Assembly: GCA_963750965.1 (NCBI GenBank)
Contig: CAVVSK010000014.1
Span: 124,001-188,000 of the forward strand
Source: CANKHA01 sp963750965
Lineage (GTDB): Bacteria > Pseudomonadota > Alphaproteobacteria > Rhizobiales > Xanthobacteraceae
Length of the DNA: 64,000 nucleotides
Direction: 5' to 3'
The position numbers and the translations under genes were made by a program. Below are positions 33,074-42,861 of this stretch, piece by piece. The notes beneath the pieces were generated by a model. It saw only the letters and a list, made by a program, of their open reading frames with translations. It ran no database searches and had not been told where the DNA came from. Numbering within the stretch: position 1 is the stretch's first letter; each line of letters begins with the position of its first letter.

Positions 33074-36000
33074 TACTCCGCCGCCTTGCGCAGCGTATCC
33101 CATTCACGCAGCGCCTGGGCGTCGCGCGGTGAGACGTCCGGGTAATCAGGATCGGCGCCGATGGTGGACAGGATTTTCCATGACCGCGCGCATTTGGTTC
33201 CTTCGGCGAGATTGGGCACCACCGCAACGCCTTTCACTTCCGGCAGGCGGAACGCGTCGGTTGGCCCCTCGTCGGAGACCAGCGTCGCCGCCGACGTGAT
33301 GCAGACTTCCGCGAGATCAACATCGGCAAGCGCGGCGAACAAGTCCGGATTGGAGACATGCACGATCGGATGCGCTTCCAGCGACGAGCCGATACGCTTC
33401 TGCGCGCGCTCGATCTCCAGCGCGCCGGTCACGACGCCGCGTACGAGCCGCACCTTGCGCCACTTTTCCGCCAAAGCTTCGGCGCGCCATGCGGCGGGAA
33501 CTTCCGGAAAGCCTTCAAGATGAACCGATGACGCATTCTCGCCGTAGCGCGACAGCCAGGCTTCCTCGGCGGTGAAGGCGAGCATAGGGGCGAGCCAGCT
33601 CACCGTGCAGCGGAAGAGATGATCGATCACGGTGAGAGACGCCTTGCGCGCCGTCGAGGAGATCGGATCGCAGTAAAGCGTATCCTTGCGGATGTCGAAA
33701 TAGAAGGCCGACAGATCGACCGTCATGAATGCATTGAGCGCGGCGAAGATGCGTTTGTAGTCGAAATCCACATAGGCCTGGCGCACCAGCGCATCAAGCT
33801 CGGAGAGCCGATGCAGCATCAGCCGTTCCAGCTCCGGCATCTTCGCCGGTGCGATGCGGTCTTCCTCGCGGAAATGCGACAGACTGCCAAGCATCCAGCG
33901 GATGGTATTGCGAAGCTTGCGATAGGTGTCGGCCGTGGTTTTCAGTATTTCCGGTCCGATCCGCAGGTCATCGGCATAATCCGAGGCGCAGACCCACATG
34001 CGCAGGATGTCGGCGCCTGATTGCCTGATCACGTCCTGCGGCGCCACCACGTTGCCCAGCGACTTCGACATCTTGCGCCCGTGCTCGTCGAGCACGAAGC
34101 CATGCGTCAGCACGAGATCGAAGGGCGCGCGCCCGCGCGTGCCGCAGCTTTCCAAGAGCGAGGAATGAAACCAGCCGCGGTGCTGGTCGGAGCCTTCCAG
34201 ATACATCACCTGGTCCGGCCCTCCCTCGGCCTTGCGCTTGATGCCGGCGAGGCTCGGGAAGTGTTTGGGATCTTCCAGCACGAAGGCATGGGTGGAGCCG
34301 GAGTCGAACCAGACATCGAGGATGTCGTCGACTTTCTTCCAGTCCTCGTTGGCGCGTGAGCCGAGGAAGCGTTCGCGCGCGCCGGGCTGATACCAGGCGT
34401 CGGCGCCTTCCTGTTCAAACGCTTCGGCGATGCGGGCGTTGACCGCTTCGTCCTGCAGGATTTCCGCCGAGCCGTCGCCTTGCTCGCGCACGAAGACGGC
34501 GATCGGCACGCCCCAGGCGCGCTGACGCGAGATCACCCAGTCCGGACGGCTTTCGATCATGCCGGTGATGCGGTTTTCGCCCTGCGGCGGCACCCAGCGC
34601 GTGACCTTGATGGCGCCGAGCGCGCGGGCGCGCAGCGTGTCTTTCGTCTCCCCTCCCCCTTGCGGGGAGGAAAGAGAAAAAGGCCTGTCCATCGCGATGA
34701 ACCATTGCGGCGTATTGCGGAAGATCACCGGCTTCTTCGAGCGCCAGGAATGCGGATACTGGTGCTTCAGCCGTCCCCGCGCGATCAACATACCGGCTTC
34801 GACCAGCGCTTTGATCACCGCCTCGTTGGCGTCGCCCTTCTCCCCTTTATCGTTGATCACACGTCTGCCGGTGAAGCCGGGCGCAGCTTCCGTGAACGCG
34901 CCGTTTTCATCCACGGTGTAAGGGATCGTGGTGTTGATTCCGCGCGCTTCCAGATCGCGCGCATTGCCGGTCCAGATCTCGAAGTCCTCGCGGCCGTGCC
35001 CCGGCGCGGTATGAACAAAGCCGGTCCCGGTATCATCGGTGACGTGATCGCCTTCGAGCAGCGGCACGGTGAAGTCGTAGCCCTTGCCGGCCAGCGGATG
35101 CTTCAATGTCATACCCGCCAGCACATCGGCGGAAACGTCCGCAGACCTTGTCATAGGCCAGCACGCGCGCCTGCTTGAACACCTCACCGGCGAGATTGTC
35201 CGACAGGATAAGGAGGTCACCGGACTTTGCCCAATTTTCCGGCGCAGCGTCGGTGACTTTGTAAAGTCCGTATTTGATTTTCGAGGAGAACGAGACGGCG
35301 CGGTTGCCCGGCAGCGTCCAAGGGGTCGTGGTCCAGATAACGACCGAAGCAGCGTCGACTGAATTGAACGCGGCAGCGATGGCATCTTGCGACGCGCCGC
35401 CCTCCAGTGACACCTCCGCCACCGGAAACTTCACCCACACCTGGTCTGAGGTGTAGTCCTCGTATTCCACCTCGGCTTCCGCCAGCGCAGTCTTCTCCAC
35501 GACGCTCCACATCACGGGCTTGGAGCCGCGGTAAAGCGTGCCGTTCTGCGCGAATTTCATCAGCTCGCGCGCGATCTGCGCCTCGGCGGCGAAGTCCATC
35601 GTGGTGTAAGGGTGATCCCAATCGCCTTCGATGCCGAGCCGCTTGAACTCTTCGCGCTGCACGTTGAGCCAATGCTCGGCATAGGCGCGGCATTCCTTCC
35701 GGAAGGCGATCATCGCCGCGGGGTCGGACAAATTCGGCTTCGGCTTATTCTTGGAGCGGTAGTTCTCTTCCTCGATCTTCCACTCGATCGGCAGGCCGTG
35801 ACAATCCCAACCCGGCACGTAATTGGAATCGTAGCCGAGCATCTGCTGGCTGCGCGTCACCACGTCCTTCAGAATCTTATTGAGCGCATGGCCGATATGG
35901 ATGTTGCCATTGGCGTAGGGCGGGCCGTCATGCAGGATGAATTTATCCCGCCCCGCTGCTGCCTCCCGCAGGCGCTTGTAGATCTCGAGCTTGGCCCAGC

Positions 36001-36103
36001 GCGCAAGGATCTCCGGCTCCTTCTGCGGCAGGCCTGCGCGCATCGGAAAGTCGGTCTTCGGTAAGAACAGAGTCTCGCTGTAATCGCGTTCGGGCTTCGA
36101 CAT
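33073..36103 (-). CDS. ileS: Isoleucine-tRNA ligase, with one frameshift and an in-frame repeat insertion
   Basis: IleRS charges tRNA-Ile. The 5' part (to about 35150) has NGNIHIGHALNK, and the 3' part has GRKMSKSLGNVVAP and the anticodon-binding and C-terminal domains. The frame changes near 35143: AYDKV ends one frame, and ADVSADVLAGMTLKHPL continues in the next. Total length 3031 is one base over a codon multiple, consistent with one inserted base. In the editing-catalytic region a palindromic element (34649-34670) adds residues SLSSPQGGGETKD. As the gene is essential, the frameshift is likely an error. Confidence 0.92.
34646..34673. repeat. Short CTCCCC/GGGGAG palindrome inside ileS
   Basis: The hairpin CCTCCCC...GGGGAGG (arms 34653-34659 and 34664-34670) lies within IleS and is read in-frame as SLSSPQGGGETKD. 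This stretch is not expected in IleRS, where WFIAMD is followed directly by the LR.RAL helix. It resembles the hairpins in the pseudouridine synthase tail and after groEL. Confidence 0.65.
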
Positions 36104-36153
36104 GGCGGGCTATGTAGCAGGCTGATTCCGCGGCGGAAAGCAGCAATCTCTTC

Positions 36154-36273
36154 GTTGTCATCACCGGGCTTGTCCCGGTGATCTCGCTTAGAAAAGCAGT
36201 GCCTCATGAAGCGAGATGGCCGGGACATCAGGGCGTTCACGCCCGTCTTCGACGGGCTATGCCCGGCCATGAC
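36154..36273. repeat. Palindromic element, CTTGT-loop family, copy A2
   Basis: Hairpin ATCACCGGG-CTTGT-CCCGGTGAT (36160-36182) with the stem base pair changed relative to A1 on both sides (G-C to A-T). The 3' part nearly matches A1. It lies between ribF and ileS. Confidence 0.8.
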
Positions 36274-36295
36274 GAGCCTTTTTCGACGAGCCTTT

Positions 36296-37279
36296 TTATA
36301 GGGCGCCCAGCGCCGGAAAGGCGGCAGGAGCGCGGGCGAGCGCCTCGCGCGCAAGGGCGCTGTCCTCATCCATCTGGCGCACGAGAGCCTCGATGCTGTC
36401 GAATTGCCTCTCCTGCCGGATCCAGGCGATGAAGGCCACGTCGAGGCTCTGGCCGTAAAGGTCGCCGTCGAAGTCGAACAGAAAGACCTCGAGCAGGGGT
36501 GCGCCATTGTCGAACATCGGACGGCGGCCGAAGCTCGCCACGGCATCATGCAGACGGCCGCCAACGCCGACGCGCACGGCGTAAATGCCGTGCTTGAGCC
36601 CGCAGGCCGGATCGAGCAGCATATTTGCAGTCGGATAGCCGAGCTCACGGCCCCGCCTGTCGCCGGCAATCACGGTAGCGGAGGCAAACCAGGGATAGCC
36701 AAGGAGCTCCGCCGCCTCGATCACGCGCCCGGCCGCGAGCGCGTTGCGGATGGTGCCGGACGATACCGGCCGGCCTTCATCCTGCAACGGCGGCAGCACA
36801 TCGACGGTGAAGCCGTGGCGCGCGCCCTCCCCCTGCAGAAAGGCGGGCGAGCCCATGCGGTTTTTGCCGAAATGAAAATCGAAGCCGACGGTGGCGCCGG
36901 CGATGTGGTAGCGCTTCACCAGGATACGCTGGACAAATTCCTCCGGCGACAGGCTGGCAAGCGCGGCATCGAAAGTCAGCACGACCGCCCCGTCGAGTCC
37001 CGTCGCGGCGAGCAGACGCAGCTTCCCGCTTGCATCGGTAAGCCGGAACATGGGCTGCTGCGGGCGCAGCACGGCGGCCGGATGCGGCTCGAAAGTCAAC
37101 GCTGCAGCAGGACAACCAGCCATCTTGGCGCGGGCAAGCGCCGCCGCAATCACGGCTCGGTGGCCGCGATGCACGCCGTCGAAATTGCCTATGGCGACCA
37201 CGGCGCCCCGCAGTGCATCGGCTGGCGCGCTGTCGCGCAGGACGACGAAGGGTTTCGTCGGGGCAAGAGGTTCGGTCAT
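36296..37279 (-). CDS. ribF: Bifunctional riboflavin kinase / FMN adenylyltransferase
   Basis: RibF makes FMN and FAD from riboflavin. The 327-residue protein has the N-terminal adenylyltransferase site AIGNFDGVHRGHRAVI, with VGFDFHFGKNRMG, and the C-terminal riboflavin kinase (GRELGYPTANMLLD, then HDAVASFGRRPMFD and LLEVFLFDFDGDLYGQ). Start MTEPLAPTKPF at 37279; the frame is open 16 codons upstream. It heads the ribF-ileS-lspA run. A repeat element separates it from ileS. Confidence 0.95.
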   Translation of the reverse strand: MTEPLAPTKPFVVLRDSAPADALRGAVVAIGNFDGVHRGHRAVIAAALARAKMAGCPAAALTFEPHPAAVLRPQQPMFRLTDASGKLRLLAATGLDGAVVLTFDAALASLSPEEFVQRILVKRYHIAGATVGFDFHFGKNRMGSPAFLQGEGARHGFTVDVLPPLQDEGRPVSSGTIRNALAAGRVIEAAELLGYPWFASATVIAGDRRGRELGYPTANMLLDPACGLKHGIYAVRVGVGGRLHDAVASFGRRPMFDNGAPLLEVFLFDFDGDLYGQSLDVAFIAWIRQERQFDSIEALVRQMDEDSALAREALARAPAAFPALGAL

Positions 37280-37489
37280 CGGGTAAATAAGTCCGCGGGC
37301 AACGCCCATTAACGTTTCGGCAACCAATGAGGCTTTCCTGCCTAAGGGTAGTAGCGGCGGGCGCCAGCCTGCATATGCAAGCAGTTAACCGGATGTTCAA
37401 TAGCCGACTGTTAACCTCCTATTGTCTAAACAGGTAGCCCAACCGGCGCCTTTGCCCGGCGCGATCATTGACGTGATGGAGCAGGAGTA

Positions 37490-37873
37490 ATGGCCGTCGA
37501 CCTTTCCATGCCGGTTCTTGTAGTCGACGACTACAACACGATGATTCGTATCCTGCGCAATCTGCTCAAGCAGCTCGGATTTCAGGACATCGACGACGCC
37601 ACTGACGGCACCGCGGCACTGGTGAAGATGCGGCAGAAGCATTACGGCCTGGTCATCTCCGACTGGAACATGGAGCCGATGACGGGCTACGACTTGCTGA
37701 AAGAAGTGCGCAGCGATCCCGGCCTGGCAAGAACGCCCTTCATCATGGTCACCGCCGAGTCGAAGACCGAAAACGTCATCGCCGCCAAGAAGGCCGGCGT
37801 GAACAACTACATCGTCAAGCCGTTCAACGCGCAGACGCTGCAAAACAAGATCGAAGCGGTCTTCGCGGATTGA
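37490..37873 (+). CDS. CheY-type single-domain response regulator
   Basis: This 127-residue receiver domain has all CheY residues: acidic pair VVDDYN (13-14), phospho-acceptor VISDWNMEP (Asp58), VTAES (Thr), and YIVKPFNAQTL (Lys). There is no output domain. The start has AGGAG (37483-37487). Sequence resembles CheY (motor binding, WNMEPMTGYDLL) more than DivK. No chemotaxis genes are adjacent, but a CheZ-like phosphatase lies 18 kb away in the window. A repeat follows the gene. Confidence 0.9.
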   Translation: MAVDLSMPVLVVDDYNTMIRILRNLLKQLGFQDIDDATDGTAALVKMRQKHYGLVISDWNMEPMTGYDLLKEVRSDPGLARTPFIMVTAESKTENVIAAKKAGVNNYIVKPFNAQTLQNKIEAVFAD

Positions 37874-37894
37874 TTTTCTGCACATTCCCGCGAA

Positions 37895-37983
37895 TTTGTC
37901 ATGGCCGGGCTTGTCCCGGCCATCTCGTTTAGGCGCGCCGTGCCTTCCTAAGCGGGATGCCCGCGACGAGCGCGGACATGACG
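37895..37983. repeat. Palindromic element, CTTGT-loop family, copy A3
   Basis: Hairpin ATGGCCGGG-CTTGT-CCCGGCCAT (37901-37923), followed by a diverged second half. Sits between the CheY-like gene and the convergent HAD gene. Confidence 0.75.
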
Positions 37984-37995
37984 ATAAGTAATGCC

Positions 37996-38859
37996 TCACC
38001 ACACCAGCCGGTGCATGACGGCTTTCGGCATCCGGTTTTCTTCAAAAAACAGCTTGAGCATCTGCGGATTGGATTTGGCCTCCACGCCGATTTCCCCGGC
38101 GTGAATGCCCGCTGTCAGGAAGAGGAAATCCACCCCCAGCGCGGCGGCGCCGGTGAGATCGGTGCGCACGCTGTCGCCGATCGCCAGCACGCGGTGAAGC
38201 GGCACCTTGCTCCCGCGTAAGGTTTGCGCGCGCGCCAGCGTTCGCTCATAAATCGGCGCGTAAGGCTTGCCGGCATAGAGCACGTCGCCGCCCAGGGATT
38301 GATAGAGATCGGCCAGCGCGCCCGCGCAATAGACCAGCTCCTTTCCGCGTTCCACCACCACGTCGGGATTGGCGCAGAGCATGAACAGCCCGCGTGCCTG
38401 CATGCCCTCGAGCATGGCGCGATAATCCTCCGGGGTCTCGCTGGTGTCGTCGAACAGCCCGGAACAGACGACGTAGTCCGCCCTCTCGGCGTCCAGCAGC
38501 TTCAGATCGAGACCTTCGAAGATCGGCAGATCGCGCGGCGGGCCGAGATGAAAGACGCTCTGCCCGGGCCGCTCCATGATCACCGCGCGGGTAACGTCGC
38601 CGGAGGTCACCATGCCGTCGTAGCTCTCGCGCGGCACGTGTAATCCGTCGAGTTGCGGAACCACTCCCGCGGCCGGGCGGGGGGAATTGGAGATCAACAG
38701 AACGGTCTTGCCGTTGTCTCGCGCGCGCTTCAGCGCCTCGCAAGCCGGCTGAAAGCTCTCCACGCCGTTGTGGATCACGCCCCAGACGTCGCACAGCAAA
38801 AGATCGTAATCGGCCAGAAGCGGGCCGCAATGATCAAGGAAGGGCGGAGAGCCGGACAT
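37996..38859 (-). CDS. TIGR01459-family HAD-like hydrolase
   Basis: The 287-residue protein is a HAD-superfamily hydrolase of the NagD/PLP phosphatase-like group. Motif I is LLLCDVWGVIHNG (nucleophile Asp and following Gly-type residue; the second Asp is replaced by Val/Gly as in this subfamily), motif II is ISNSPRP, and the C-terminal LAIGDSVRTDLTGAAALG holds the metal aspartates. The subfamily is found in Alphaproteobacteria; its substrate is not established to my knowledge. It is the divergent neighbour of the CheY-like gene and follows the EAL gene. Confidence 0.88.
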   Translation of the reverse strand: MSGSPPFLDHCGPLLADYDLLLCDVWGVIHNGVESFQPACEALKRARDNGKTVLLISNSPRPAAGVVPQLDGLHVPRESYDGMVTSGDVTRAVIMERPGQSVFHLGPPRDLPIFEGLDLKLLDAERADYVVCSGLFDDTSETPEDYRAMLEGMQARGLFMLCANPDVVVERGKELVYCAGALADLYQSLGGDVLYAGKPYAPIYERTLARAQTLRGSKVPLHRVLAIGDSVRTDLTGAAALGVDFLFLTAGIHAGEIGVEAKSNPQMLKLFFEENRMPKAVMHRLVW

Positions 38860-38914
38860 GAAAGGCCATGGGGTGAGACGGATGGGGAGCTAACAGTTAA
38901 GGCAGGAAGCGGCG

Positions 38915-40301
38915 TTACGCCACCACGCCCATGCGGGAGACGAGCTTTGAGGTATTGGGAGCCTCGATGCCCGGCAGGTGCGCAGGGGCCGCGTTGCCGC
39001 CGGGCTTGGCCGCGGATTCGCCGCCGTTGGCCTGTATCGCTTCGACACGCACCGGCCGCGGCGGCGAGAACAGGAAGCCCTGGCCAAAGCGCACATCGAG
39101 ATCGAGCAGATCGACCACGACGCTCTCGTTCTCGATCCGCTCGGCGATCAGGTCGATGTGATAGCGCGCCAGGAGGTCGGAAAGATCGGCGGGATGAATG
39201 TCCCCGCTGGCGGCATTGCCGCTTCTGACCAGCATTGCGCCGGAAACCTTGAGGAAGCGGAAACCGCGCTCTGACAATTCGCGCGGCTCCATGCGCAGAT
39301 CGGTGACGTGATCCATCGAGAAGCGGAAGCCGCGGCTCGCGAGCGCAGCCAGGCTCTCGTATTCGACGCGGCCCCATGGCGCGGTAGGCGTCCTGCCTGA
39401 ACTCGAAGATCAGACCAGGGGCGAGCGCGCGGTTGGCATCCATGAAATCGGAGAATTGCGAGAAAAATTCCGGATCGCGCAGCGTGGAGCTCGACACGTT
39501 GCAAAACACACCGATCTCGCCGTCCTTCAGCAGCAGCCGGCGCAGGACCTGCACGCTTCGGAAGAGCAGCAGATTGTCGACCTTCGGCATCAAGCCGGCG
39601 GCTTCGGCATGTGGCACGAAGTCTTCCGCCATCACCTGCTCGCCGCCTGCGGTGCGCATCCGCGTGAGCGCTTCATAGAAGCGGATTTTGCGCTGCGGCA
39701 ACGTCACCACCGGCTGGAGATAAATATCCATGCGGCCGGCTTCGATCGCCTCGCGGATGCCGGCGCGCATGCTCTCGGCATCGAGCGACTTGAAGCCAGC
39801 CCCGGTGGCAGCCGCAGGAGCAGCTTCGGTCGGCGCGATCATCGGCGCGGCGATGGAAGCCGGCTCGCCGGCTGCAGCGGCGTCCGCGGCGGCGCGGCCA
39901 GCCAGCGCCGCCTCATGCACCGCAACCGCCTCGGCCAGTTGCTTTACCAGAAGGCCCAGTTCGCCGATCTCCGACGTGACCGGATCGACCGCGGCGTGCG
40001 CACGATTGACCGCGCCCTCCAGCTTGCTCTCGGCGGCGGCAAGGCTGTGCTTGAACTCGGCCATTTGCTTGGCGAGGTCGGCGGTGACACGCGACAGGTC
40101 GGCGATCTGATCGCCGACGTCATTGCGGTCGCGCAGGCGGCTCGCGATGGTGTTGTAAAGCACAAGCCCGGTCAGCGCGGCCAAACCTGCCATGGCCGAT
40201 TCCGCGCCGGTCAAACCGAAGAAGAGATAGAGAACGGCGCCTACCGAGCTCGCAATGAGCACCATGCAGATAGCGATAAAGATGGCGGCAAGCCGGAGCA
40301 T
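38915..40301 (-). CDS. Membrane-anchored degenerate EAL-domain protein, with one frameshift
   Basis: Two N-terminal membrane segments (LRLAAIFIAICMVLIASSV; SAMAGLAALTGLVLYNT) and a coiled-coil-like linker (about 70-170, rich in Ala/Glu) precede an EAL domain. EAL signature is FYEALTRMRT, NVSSSTLRDPEF is present, but the DD(F/L)G loop reads FSMDHVTDLR, and the Glu is in EFRQDA, so cyclic-di-GMP hydrolysis may be lost. The frame changes in a C-run at 39372-39375; the 3' part RFLKVSGAML, AERIENESVV, FGQGFLFSPP follows in another frame. Length 1387 fits one inserted base. Confidence 0.82.
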
Positions 40302-40574
40302 GCAATTCCCGAAGTGCAAATCCAACTGTGCCAGAAGTCCGATTTCGCGCAAGCTAAATGTCCATGACCGCACAATTCGTCCGGCAATGCGCGCCGCTCC
40401 GATTTGCATCCGGCGAAACCGGTCAACGGCGGCTTATCCGAACGCGTCGCTGACGGCCCTCCCAGGAATAAAATCATAGTGCGTGGTCAAGAACATACCG
40501 TTGCTTGCCGCCTTAATTCGCGGCTGCTACCACCCGCGCATCTTCACTCAAATTCTAAACTCCCGATCACTGAC

Positions 40575-42015
40575 ATGGCCGAGAAGAAGCCGCAGAAACT
40601 GAAGGCGCGCCTGCCGCGCGGCCTCGCCGACCGCGGCCCGGCCGAGATCGCGGCGACGCGGGCGATGATCGAAAAAATCCGCGCCGTCTACGAGCGCTAC
40701 GGTTTTGAGCCGGTGGAGACGCCGGCGATCGAATATACCGACGCGCTCGGCAAGTTTTTGCCCGACCAGGACCGGCCGAACGAAGGCGTCTTCTCCTTCC
40801 AGGACGACGACGAGCAATGGCTCTCGCTGCGCTACGACCTGACCGCGCCGCTGGCGCGCTATGTGGCGGAGAATTTCCAGAATCTGGCCCTGCCCTATCG
40901 CAGCTATCGCGAGGGCTGGGTGTTTCGCAACGAGAAGCCGGGCCCGGGACGCTACCGGCAATTCATGCAGTTCGATGCCGACACCGTGGGCTCCGCCTCG
41001 CCCGCCGCCGATGCCGAGATGTGCATGATGGCGGCGGACGCGATGGAGGCGCTCGGCATCCAGCGCGGCGACTATGTGGTGAAGGTGAACAGCCGGAAAG
41101 TGCTCGACCGACTCATGACTCGGAACTGTCGAAAGACCGCGAAGCAGCAACTCACCGATCCTGCGCGCCATCGACAAGCTGGATCGTCTCGGCCCGACCC
41201 GGTGTCGCTCAACTTCTTGGCGCCGGCCGCAAGGATGAAAGCGGCGACTTCACCAAGGGCGCAGGACTTGTGCCGAAAGACGCAGATCAAGCAGGCGTTG
41301 GACTTTGCCACCGTCGGCTACAAAAACCGAGGACCTGGTTGAGATCGCGCGTCTGATTGAGGCCGCTGGCTATGCCGATCGTGTGAAGATCGATCCTTCC
41401 GTTGTGCGCGGGCTGGAATATTACACCGGCGCCGTGTTTGAAGTTGAGCTGACCTTCGAGACCAAGGACGAGAAAGGCCGCCCGGTGCGCTTCGGCTCGG
41501 TCGGCGGTGGCGGCCGCTACGATGGTCTCGTGTCGCGTTTCCGCGGCGAGCCGGTGCCGGCAACGGGATTCTCCGTCGGCGTGTCTCGCCTGCTCGCCGC
41601 CTTGCAGGCGATCAAGAGCCCGATTGTGGCGGAAGGGGCGCAGAGCGGCCCCGTGCTGGTGACCATCTTCGACCGCGAGCGCATCGCCGATTATCAGCGC
41701 ATGGCGCAGACGCTGCGCAATGCCGGCATCCGCGCCGAGCTTTATCTCGGCAACCCGAAGAACAATCTCGGCGCGCAGCTGAAATACGCCGACAAGCGTC
41801 ATTCACCCTGCGCGATCATCCAGGGCAGCGACGAGAAGGCGCGCGGCGAAGTGCAGATCAAGGATTTGGCCATCGGCACGCAGCTCGCCGGGGAAGCGAA
41901 GGAGCGCGAAGACTATCTGCAAAAACAGGCGCAGGCGCAATTCGCGGTGAAGGAAGACAGACTGGTCGAAGCGGTGCGCGAACTGCTGGCGAAGCATGGC
42001 GGCAGGCAGCCATAG
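40575..42015 (+). CDS. hisS: Histidine-tRNA ligase, interrupted by four apparent frameshifts
   Basis: HisRS charges tRNA-His. The first part has motif 1 and motif 2 (LRYDLTAPLARYV, FRNEKPGPGRYRQFMQFDAD), and the last part has motif 3-type VKIDPSVVRGLEYYTGAVFE, GGGGRYDGLVSRF and the anticodon-binding domain. Between 41157 and 41326 the coding frame steps 0-1-2-0-1 (near 41157, 41195-41200, 41270-41282 and the A-run 41322-41326), each as an extra base; the total of 1441 equals a codon multiple plus one, as four insertions would give. The segment in between still reads ILRAIDKLDRLG and GVAQLLGAGRKDESGDFTKG. Confidence 0.85.
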
Positions 42016-42019
42016 TTTT

Positions 42020-42092
42020 CCGCTCGTCCCCGCGAAAGCGGGGACCCAGGGTTTCCCCAAAGCTGGATTCCCGCTTGCGCGGGAATGAGCGG
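42020..42092. repeat. Palindromic element, CGCTCATCCCC family, copy B1
   Basis: Hairpins GTCCCCGC-GAA-AGCGGGGAC and ATTCCCGC-TTG-CGCGGGAAT, with terminal CGCTC/GAGCG ends. It fills the gap between hisS and the DUF3617 gene. Confidence 0.8.
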
Positions 42093-42095
42093 ACG

Positions 42096-42650
42096 CTACC
42101 GCCCCGGCGTCATTCCGCCCGGCGGCGTTATACCGTCCATCATCTTCTGCAGGTCGAGCACGTTCATCTTCATGCCATTCGACATGATCATGTCGCCGGG
42201 TTTCTGCCCCGCCTGGCAGGCGCCGAGGTGTTTGGCCTCGATCGTCATTTTGGTTTCGCCGCCGGGCGTCATGCCGGGGATCGCTGGCCCGCCGGTGCTC
42301 TTGGTCGTGATGTTCATCGTATAGCCGCTGTCGAAGCTGCCGGTGACGACGCCCTGCATCGACGTGGTGGCGGGGCCGATCTTGCAGACCGCGTCGAAGG
42401 TCAGGGTGCCGCCGGCGTTCTTGACATCCTGCTTCGAACAGGTTCCTTGCGCCGCCGCGCCAAACTGCGACTGCATCGCCTGGTCGGTGGCCTGGTCGAT
42501 GCACTGACGCATGGTCTGGGCCGGCACCGGGAGGCCTTCGAACACCATCTTCATTTCCCACAGCCCCGCCTTGCGCGCCGGCATGTCGAGCGCGAGCGCA
42601 GGAGCGGCAAACAGCAGGGTTACGGCAATAGCGGCGAACTGGCGGCGCAT
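42096..42650 (-). CDS. DUF3617 domain protein, exported
   Basis: The 184-residue product has a signal peptide (VTLLFAAPALALDMP) and the DUF3617 pattern: RKAGLWEMKMVFEGLPVPAQ, TMRQCIDQATDQAMQ, and cysteine-containing CSKQDV and FDAVCKIG. The tail is Met- and Gly/Pro-rich (GGMTPGR). Start MRRQFAA at 42650. The family is a periplasmic protein of unknown function in Proteobacteria. It lies convergent to hisS. Confidence 0.85.
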   Translation of the reverse strand: MRRQFAAIAVTLLFAAPALALDMPARKAGLWEMKMVFEGLPVPAQTMRQCIDQATDQAMQSQFGAAAQGTCSKQDVKNAGGTLTFDAVCKIGPATTSMQGVVTGSFDSGYTMNITTKSTGGPAIPGMTPGGETKMTIEAKHLGACQAGQKPGDMIMSNGMKMNVLDLQKMMDGITPPGGMTPGR

Positions 42651-42700
42651 GACACGATCTCCAATACGAATCTGCGCGGATATTAGCATGTCGGCCGGGT

Positions 42701-42785
42701 TGTCATCCCGGACGGCCGCAGGCCGATCCGGGACCCATCAGCGTAGCCTGGGTCCCGGCTCTCGCTCCGCTCGGCCGGGATGACA
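42701..42785. repeat. Palindromic intergenic element, family C
   Basis: Terminal inverted repeat TGTCATCCC ... GGGATGACA encloses two internal hairpins (ATCCCGGACGG/CCGATCCGGGA; GGGTCCCGGC/GCCGGGATG). It lies between the DUF3617 gene and the 42862 gene. Confidence 0.75.
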
Positions 42786-42861
42786 ATCAGAAGCTCAAAT
42801 CCATTAACTCTGCCGCTGTTTGACCTTTGGCGCGTGAAAGCGCGCCGTGACAAACAGCGCG

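Noticed and set aside
35143..35143. Programmed ribosomal frameshift in ileS
   Set aside because: No slippery heptamer or downstream pseudoknot is apparent, and similar shifts affect several unrelated genes.
36154..37983. CRISPR-like array from repeated hairpins
   Set aside because: Copies are kilobases apart in different intergenic gaps, with no regular spacers or cas genes.
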